From assembly GCA_027016355.1 (NCBI GenBank), contig JALWAF010000152.1, forward strand, positions 1 through 6,591: DNA of 6,591 nucleotides, written 5' to 3'. This DNA is from Candidatus Moraniibacteriota bacterium. GTDB lineage: Bacteria; Patescibacteriota; Minisyncoccia; Moranbacterales; GCA-2747515. A program made the translations under genes and the position numbers. A model generated the notes under the pieces. It was not told where the DNA came from and searched no databases. It was given only the letters and a program-made list of their open reading frames with translations. Within the stretch, counting starts at the first letter, position 1; every line of letters starts with the position of its first letter. Positions 1 to 5,044 of the stretch are shown one piece after another.

Positions 1-1225
1 TTGCAGTATCTGCTTTTGAATTAATATGATAAGTATTGTTTTCTTGAAAAAAATAATAATACGAAGGCAAAAATACAAATCCAGCAATAATTGCTACCAT
101 AAACACATTTCTGCCATCAATATTTTTTTGTAAATAATTTGCAAATGCGTAAATTCCAGTCCCTGCAAGTATAAAACCAAAGGGTTGTGCAAAGAAAATA
201 TATTGCGGACCAACGTTTCTGTTCCACAAAAATATTGCTCCTATAAAAATTGCAAAAAATGTGACTATAACCCAAACTCCACCTCGCACATCTCCCTGCT
301 TCTTAACCAAAAACCAAGAACCTACCAAAATTGCCACTCCACCCAAAAGTGGATTCCAATAGTTACGCATAATATGTCCTACATAATTCCAATGATCATC
401 AAAGAAAACTAATGAACTAGTAAATTGCTCCCAAACTTGCGGCACAAATAATTTTATCAGCAATCCGCCCAAGAGCATTAAAATCACATATGCACCATAC
501 CTCCTTGCGACAATTTCTTTTCTTTTGATGATAGACATTACTACAAAATACGTTAGTAATATAAGTACAATATTTCCAGTTAACTGATGCAGATGATACG
601 AAAGTGCTCCAAAAATAATAACAGGAATAAGATATACCCATCTAACATTCAGTATTTTACTCAAAAGTCCATTTACTCTTTTATTAGAAGAATCAATGAA
701 TTGAAATAAGCTCCAAGAAAACAACAAAAAAATTGGCACAAACATACTATACATCCTAATAGTGCGATTGAGTTCAATTGCTGGAATACTTACAGCCCAC
801 AAAAATGATGCAATGAGTGCAATCCAACGATTTTTAGTTAGTTGAAAAGTTACAAAAAATAAAATAACAGTTGTAAGTATCCCCCAAAGCGCACTCACGA
901 GGCGAAAATTATATTCAGTGGGCTCTAAATGTTCCAAAACTTGAGCAACTTGCCACCGATAAATCCACGCTCTTTTGTCAGATGCTTTATTATCACGCAC
1001 ACTTACATCCCCGTGATTAAAATCCCATGCTTGCCACTGTCCCGTTTGGTGAAACCCTTGGGTTGCATTAACATCCAAAAACTCATCTGCCACAAAAGGA
1101 TTATTACCCAATCCCCAAAGACGCAAAAAAGTAGACGAAATCAGAATTCCCACAAATGCAATATATATCCATTTATACTGTTTTATTTCTTCCAATATTT
1201 TATTCATAGCATTCAAATCTGTCAT
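1..1225 (-). CDS. GT-C membrane glycosyltransferase, PMT/ArnT-like (C-terminus cut by left edge)
   Basis: An open frame of 408 codons runs from an ATG at 1225 off the left edge with no stop. It encodes a protein with about ten or eleven membrane helices. GT-C features are visible in order: first helix about 17-36, then the acidic pair D47-E48 at the start of the first extracytoplasmic loop (catalytic Asp position in PMT/ArnT-type enzymes), then R154-x-x-R157-M-Y159 at a membrane border, a pattern common in GT39/GT83-like proteins. Near 338-349 the GPQYIFFAQPF segment matches the usual 'RY...P..P' motif but has Gln341 for Arg. By family, such enzymes move a sugar from a polyprenyl-phosphate donor to an acceptor on the outer face of the membrane; donor and acceptor cannot be told here. 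Family members usually exceed 480 residues, so roughly 100 or more are missing. It starts 14 bases after the coiled-coil gene and is probably the third gene of that operon. An alternative ATG at 1207 (MNKILEE) is possible; neither start has a Shine-Dalgarno sequence. Confidence 0.85.
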   Translation of the reverse strand, partial: MTDLNAMNKILEEIKQYKWIYIAFVGILISSTFLRLWGLGNNPFVADEFLDVNATQGFHQTGQWQAWDFNHGDVSVRDNKASDKRAWIYRWQVAQVLEHLEPTEYNFRLVSALWGILTTVILFFVTFQLTKNRWIALIASFLWAVSIPAIELNRTIRMYSMFVPIFLLFSWSLFQFIDSSNKRVNGLLSKILNVRWVYLIPVIIFGALSYHLHQLTGNIVLILLTYFVVMSIIKRKEIVARRYGAYVILMLLGGLLIKLFVPQVWEQFTSSLVFFDDHWNYVGHIMRNYWNPLLGGVAILVGSWFLVKKQGDVRGGVWVIVTFFAIFIGAIFLWNRNVGPQYIFFAQPFGFILAGTGIYAFANYLQKNIDGRNVFMVAIIAGFVFLPSYYYFFQENNTYHINSKADTA

Positions 1226-1239
1226 CTGTTTTTTGTCTA

Positions 1240-2055
1240 TTAGTTTTTGGTTACTTTTTTCAACTCAGAGACGCTCTTTCCCAACAATGATTTTGCCGTT
1301 TTAATATCTTTTTGAGCAAGTCTAAATTCTTTGTTGGCATCTTTAAAATATCCCTCCGCCTTGTCAAAATTTACTCCTGGTTTTATTTTACCCATTAATT
1401 CATCAATAGTATCAATATGACCTTTAGCACTAATTAACCTTTCATTACCTTCAGTCCATTTATCTTCTACAGTTTCAACTGCAATACCCTGTTTTTTTGC
1501 TACGGAAATATAAATAGAAATTTTATCAGAAATAGCTTCAAGCTTATTCACTTTTTGTTGAGCCTCACTTGTTTGTTTTTCTATAATATTCTTTGGAATC
1601 TCTAATCGCAATTCTCCAAAAAGAGAACCTATTTGTAACATAAATTGCTCTTGTATTGCTTGGTTAAAATTTGACTTATTTTTAGCATTGTTCTTAATTT
1701 TTTCAATCTTTTTTTTGTTATCTTCAATGTTTTCTAAAATATCCTCCTTATTTTCCTTAGATATATATTTAGATTCCTCTATTCGTTTTGAAGCTTTTTT
1801 TATAGCGTCTATAAGACTATCAATTTTAGAGACAACATTTGTTTTGTAGTCTATTGGAGGATTACCTAAAACACCACCGCCTGCATTTGGATCAAAATGC
1901 AAATCTGGAATTTGCTGCACCTGCGGTTGTACTTGAATTTGAACTTGATTTTGATGTTGCCAATCAACTTGTTGTAGAAGCACAGCAAACGCAGTGGGGT
2001 GTATTCCCCCTATTAATAAAGTTATTAACCCCATTTGTAAAAATATTTTTTTCAT
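1240..2055 (-). CDS. Secreted coiled-coil protein of unknown function with alternating-Gln segment
   Basis: This 271-residue protein begins with a clear Sec signal peptide: MKK, a hydrophobic core at about 4-18, and a likely signal peptidase I site after AFA at residue 24. The start choice rests on this. Directly after it, residues 33-47 have Gln at every second position (eight in a row), followed by a Gly/Pro/Asn linker at 57-67. The rest is charged, Lys/Glu-rich and predicted helical, with likely coiled-coil stretches at about 77-127, 155-188 and 203-268. There is no cysteine, so it is not a lipoprotein, and no second membrane segment. I do not recognise a named family. The 165-265 part resembles, by eye and memory, exported helical proteins often seen in Candidate Phyla Radiation genomes. 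It is the middle gene of a likely operon, 31 bases after the acidic membrane-anchored protein and 14 bases before a glycosyltransferase. It probably acts outside the membrane as a structural or binding protein; this is inference. Confidence 0.85.
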   Translation of the reverse strand: MKKIFLQMGLITLLIGGIHPTAFAVLLQQVDWQHQNQVQIQVQPQVQQIPDLHFDPNAGGGVLGNPPIDYKTNVVSKIDSLIDAIKKASKRIEESKYISKENKEDILENIEDNKKKIEKIKNNAKNKSNFNQAIQEQFMLQIGSLFGELRLEIPKNIIEKQTSEAQQKVNKLEAISDKISIYISVAKKQGIAVETVEDKWTEGNERLISAKGHIDTIDELMGKIKPGVNFDKAEGYFKDANKEFRLAQKDIKTAKSLLGKSVSELKKVTKN

Positions 2056-2086
2056 TTTTTTATATTTATAAAAATTACACTTTAAA

Positions 2087-2563
2087 TTAATTAGACCATT
2101 TTTGCAAATCAGTACTTACACTTTCTAAGTCATCATAATTAGTAGAAACTTCATCCAATTCCCCATCTAACTTATCCAGATCTTCAACAGAAATAGAATT
2201 TTTTGAAATAACGTCTTGAACCTTTGTGTCATCATCATGCTCTAAAACAACATCATTCTGATTGTCTTGCTCCTCAGGAATAATCTCATCTTTTTTATTA
2301 TCAATTACTTTGTCCATTGTTACAGGTTCATTATGCTCATTATTAGTGCTATTTTTTCCAGTTTGGTACATAATGTATCCAAGCAACACTAAAACTATAA
2401 TAGCTAACAAACCAATTATTAATACGATTACTGTTTGGATACCGGGTGACATTTTATTTTCTGACTTACTTTTTGTTTCTGTAGACTTTGCAACATTTTT
2501 ATCATCAGATTTCGCAACCGCTTCATCGTTAAATATTTTTTCATCTTCCTTTTCTTCTTCCAT
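2087..2563 (-). CDS. Acidic single-pass membrane protein of unknown function
   Basis: The protein has 158 residues in three parts. Residues 1-40 are hydrophilic and highly charged (MEEEKEDEK at the front, then Lys/Ser-rich before the membrane). Residues 42-66 form one strong hydrophobic helix made mostly of Ile, Leu and Val. Residues 67-158 are Asp/Glu/Asn-rich and look disordered or loosely helical, with DDLESVSTDLQKW near the end. Lys residues just before the helix and acidic residues after it suggest the N-terminus is in the cytoplasm and the acidic tail outside (positive-inside rule, inferred). There are no cysteines or catalytic motifs, and I do not recognise a family. It is the first gene of the minus-strand operon, about 26 bases downstream of the predicted transcription start, with no Shine-Dalgarno sequence before the ATG. 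Its pairing with a secreted coiled-coil protein suggests both are envelope components; the acidic tail might interact with the Lys-rich partner, which is speculative. Confidence 0.78.
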   Translation of the reverse strand: MEEEKEDEKIFNDEAVAKSDDKNVAKSTETKSKSENKMSPGIQTVIVLIIGLLAIIVLVLLGYIMYQTGKNSTNNEHNEPVTMDKVIDNKKDEIIPEEQDNQNDVVLEHDDDTKVQDVISKNSISVEDLDKLDGELDEVSTNYDDLESVSTDLQKWSN

Positions 2564-2595
2564 ATTTTTTATTTTAAAAGTTAATCTTTATAATT

Positions 2596-2624
2596 ATTAT
2601 ACCACCACCTTACATAATCAACAA
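2596..2624 (-). promoter_or_regulatory. Extended -10 promoter of the minus-strand operon
   Basis: On the minus strand, a perfect TATAAT (2601-2596) is preceded by TGG, giving the extended -10 form TGnTATAAT. A TTGTTG box (2624-2619) lies 17 bases upstream, matching only the first three -35 bases. Transcription would start near 2589, leaving a leader of about 26 bases before the ATG at 2563. This fits a vegetative sigma-70-type promoter driving the acidic protein, the coiled-coil protein and the glycosyltransferase together, as no comparable promoter is seen in the two short gaps inside that block. Confidence 0.55.
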
Positions 2625-2701
2625 AATCAAGCCCGTAAATAAACATAATATTTAATCAATAAACAAATTTGAAAAACCTTCCAATTATACACAAAATACA
2701 A

Positions 2702-2724
2702 TATACTTAAACTATACTAAAAAC
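2702..2724 (+). promoter_or_regulatory. Tandem TATACT boxes, possible -10 elements of the 742-residue glycosyltransferase gene
   Basis: Two near-identical units, TATACTTAAAC (2702-2712) and TATACTAAAAAC (2713-2724), lie head to tail 15-37 bases before the ATG at 2739. TATACT is one base from the TATAAT consensus, so either could serve as a -10 box. No good -35 lies at the correct distance: TTCCAA at 2679-2684 is the best for the first box, and TTGAAA at 2669-2674 is badly spaced for both. Use of the second box would leave a leader of only about 14 bases. The repeat could instead be a protein-binding site. Confidence 0.28.
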
Positions 2725-2738
2725 TAAATTTTCCTATT

Positions 2739-4967
2739 ATGTTCAAGCGTCATAGTATTTTAGAACTTTTATCTGCTCTTTTTTTATTTATTGGCACAAT
2801 TGGAATATCTATATCAAAAGTAATACTTTTTACTTCACCAAAAGTTTATTACATTGTTTTTTTAGCATCTCTAATTGTACTCGCTTTTTTACTTTTCAAA
2901 AAGCGCAGTAACTTTATAAAAAACTTCTTAATTCTAGCCCTGCCTGCAGAAATTGTTTTATTGTTAACAAACAATTTAACACATAAATTACATTGGGGTT
3001 TTGATATTTTATCTGGATTGTGGTTATTACTTTTAGCTTTTGTGATAATTCATCGTTGGCATCAAAAACATAGCACCAACACCGTAAAGGATACTAATAC
3101 AAAATTATACACACCTCTAACAATTTCTTTTTTAGCAATTATCATGCTACTGCATTTTGGATTTGGCTTTTATCATTTAGGCAAGGCTGCGTATGTTGAT
3201 GAAAGACTCTGGACTTATAGTAATGAAAAAAGAATCGAAAAATACTGGAGTAATATTTTGGAAATGGATTGGAAACACACTCGCCCAAGTGATAAACCAG
3301 GTGTTACTCTTGCATTTATTTCTGGTCCATCCCTTCTATTTACAACACCATCTGATTTTAAAGACATAATAATTGACAAACAGGCATTTGAAAATATGCT
3401 TTTTGCTATGCGACTACCAATTTTACTATTTAGTACTTTTGCACTTTTAATTTTTTATCACATTTTGAGCAAACTTTTTAATCCAAAAATAGGACTGCTA
3501 TCAACTGCATTTATAGGATTGTCATCTATATTACTGGGAGTAAGTCGCATCATAAATCCTGATGCACTGAGTTGGATCTTTATCCCACTTACATTACTAG
3601 CATATTTTACTTTCCTAAAAACTAAAAATATTAAGTGGGTTTATGCTACTGGCTTTTTACTAGGACTTGGACTGCTAACAAAATACATCACAAACCTTCT
3701 ATTTCCCTTCTTTTTAATCACTCTCATAACATTTCCCTTTTTCTTTGATTATACAAAGAAAGAACTGGGTCAATACTTACGATTTTCATTTTCAAGCATT
3801 GGTATTATTACATTAATTTCACTAATAACATTTTATATTTTTTATCCAGGAACATGGGTTAAAATGAATAGATTACTAATAGGCACCATTTGGAGCCAAC
3901 CTTTTGAACCTGTATGGAAAATATTTACTTTAATTGTTTTAGTGCTAATTTTAGATTATTTTTTCAATAAATCTTCTGCACTTTTGTGGATTACTTTACA
4001 AATACAAAAAACCAAAAGATTCTTTGTTTATCTAATACCTTTAACTTTTCTAATAACAATACTCTCAACTATCTATTTTATTTATATTTCTCCACAAACA
4101 ATTAATTTTGAACATATCTTATTATCACCAAAAACAAGCATAAGCTGGAATGGTGACACTAATATGTATGTGGCATTTATCACAAGTTTTTATCCTTTAA
4201 TTTTTGGAATTTCCCCACTTGTATTTTTTGGTTTAGTTTTTGGATTATATGCCAATTTAAAGCCTGCCAAAAAAATAGATAGATTATTCAAAGTCATTGC
4301 TTGGCAACTATTATTTTTTATTATTATTTTTTATTTGGGATCTTTATTTAACACCACAATTCCAACTGTGCGTTATCAGATTATACTTTATCCTCTTATA
4401 CTAATTATTTCAGCATATGGTTGGTACTATTTATATCTTTTTTTACAAAAATACTCAAAAAAACTTTCTTTTTATTCCTTGATTATCATCATATTACTTT
4501 TTGGCACATATCCCTTGTTTAATCTGAAACCGTTTTATTTTAGTTATAACAGTCCACTTTTACCAAAAAATCACCTCATAAATCCTAAAGATATGGGGGA
4601 TGGCAATTATGAAGTGGCTCAATATCTCAATTCATTACCAAATGCAACGAGGTTAAATATTTGGTCAGATAAACGTGGAGTATGTACTTTTTTTGTAGGC
4701 AATTGCGTAAGTGTTATACGAAAAGCAGATTTTATAGAAAATGGACCCGATTATGATTATTATGTAATTTCAAAAGGACGTGAAGCACGTACAGTCGATC
4801 TCTCTCGTGGTTATTCTCAAATGAGAAAGGACTATCCTGTAAGACTTGATATTTTATACACAGAAAACTCTAGATCAATATTTGAATTAAATCCTGGAAA
4901 TAGAAAAGTAAATTATATAAAAGTAATACCAAAAGAAAACACTACTGTTTGGCGAGGTAATCCATAA
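2739..4967 (+). CDS. GT-C glycosyltransferase, PMT/ArnT-like (GT39/GT83 type), with N-terminal membrane extension
   Basis: This complete 742-residue polytopic protein has about 17 membrane helices. The core starts with a helix at 126-146, then the VDER motif (D154-E155), the site of the catalytic Asp in PMT/ArnT-type enzymes. There follow DKPGVT (185-190), SRIINPDALSW (269-279), GLLTKY (311-316), YPGTW (369-373) and RYQIILYPL (545-553). After the last helix (about 577-595) comes a soluble extracytoplasmic tail with the family's typical MGDGNYEVAQYL (619-630). By family it transfers a sugar from a polyprenyl-phosphate donor on the outer membrane face; the substrate is unknown. Two features are odd: residues 1-105 add four helices ahead of the core that its downstream paralogue lacks, and the only two cysteines (C649, C656) sit seven apart in the outer tail and could form a disulfide. 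The ATG is preceded by an AT-rich leader without a Shine-Dalgarno sequence. It is probably co-oriented and evolutionarily duplicated with the gene 77 bases downstream. Confidence 0.9.
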   Translation: MFKRHSILELLSALFLFIGTIGISISKVILFTSPKVYYIVFLASLIVLAFLLFKKRSNFIKNFLILALPAEIVLLLTNNLTHKLHWGFDILSGLWLLLLAFVIIHRWHQKHSTNTVKDTNTKLYTPLTISFLAIIMLLHFGFGFYHLGKAAYVDERLWTYSNEKRIEKYWSNILEMDWKHTRPSDKPGVTLAFISGPSLLFTTPSDFKDIIIDKQAFENMLFAMRLPILLFSTFALLIFYHILSKLFNPKIGLLSTAFIGLSSILLGVSRIINPDALSWIFIPLTLLAYFTFLKTKNIKWVYATGFLLGLGLLTKYITNLLFPFFLITLITFPFFFDYTKKELGQYLRFSFSSIGIITLISLITFYIFYPGTWVKMNRLLIGTIWSQPFEPVWKIFTLIVLVLILDYFFNKSSALLWITLQIQKTKRFFVYLIPLTFLITILSTIYFIYISPQTINFEHILLSPKTSISWNGDTNMYVAFITSFYPLIFGISPLVFFGLVFGLYANLKPAKKIDRLFKVIAWQLLFFIIIFYLGSLFNTTIPTVRYQIILYPLILIISAYGWYYLYLFLQKYSKKLSFYSLIIIILLFGTYPLFNLKPFYFSYNSPLLPKNHLINPKDMGDGNYEVAQYLNSLPNATRLNIWSDKRGVCTFFVGNCVSVIRKADFIENGPDYDYYVISKGREARTVDLSRGYSQMRKDYPVRLDILYTENSRSIFELNPGNRKVNYIKVIPKENTTVWRGNP

Positions 4968-4974
4968 ACAACAT

Positions 4975-5012
4975 CGTCATTGCGAGGAGCGTTTAGCGAT
5001 GTGACAATCTCG
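4975..5012 (+). repeat. Intergenic REP-like palindromic repeat (GTCATTGCGAG...CAATCTCG type)
   Basis: A 38-base GC-richer island lies in the 77-base gap between the two paralogous glycosyltransferase genes, 8 bases after the first stop. It begins CGTCATTGCGAGGAGCG and ends GTGACAATCTCG. Its ends are complementary in blocks (GTCA with TGAC, ATTG with CAAT, CGAG with CTCG), giving an imperfect dyad that can fold in alternative ways. From memory, repeats with this same opening and ending are widespread and high-copy between genes in many unrelated bacteria. No T-run follows, so it is not a classic intrinsic terminator, though it may affect mRNA stability or reduce read-through to the next gene. 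Copy number in this genome cannot be seen from the window, which holds only one copy. Confidence 0.7.
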
Positions 5013-5044
5013 ATAAAATAACAACTTCAATAAATATCACATAA

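Noticed and set aside
417..641. A 74-residue minus-strand open frame
   Set aside because: It lies in another frame inside the left glycosyltransferase, whose own frame is open over the entire region with clear family motifs; no membrane or domain pattern supports the small frame.
929..1243. A 104-residue plus-strand open frame
   Set aside because: Antisense to the start of the left glycosyltransferase and the end of the coiled-coil gene; composition is that of a shadow frame with no recognisable domain.
2589..2594. A TATAAT on the plus strand in the divergent intergenic region
   Set aside because: It is one arm of a near-palindrome around the minus-strand -10 box. No -35 lies upstream and the plus-strand ATG is about 145 bases away.
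2262..2642. A 126-residue plus-strand frame with hydrophobic and Ser-rich stretches
   Set aside because: It is the antisense of the acidic membrane protein. Its Ser and Phe runs are the reverse complement of Lys/Glu/Asp codons, and it runs through the minus-strand promoter.
4968..5044. An intrinsic terminator between the two plus-strand glycosyltransferase genes
   Set aside because: The palindromic repeat there is imperfect and no T-run follows it, so termination is not supported by the sequence.
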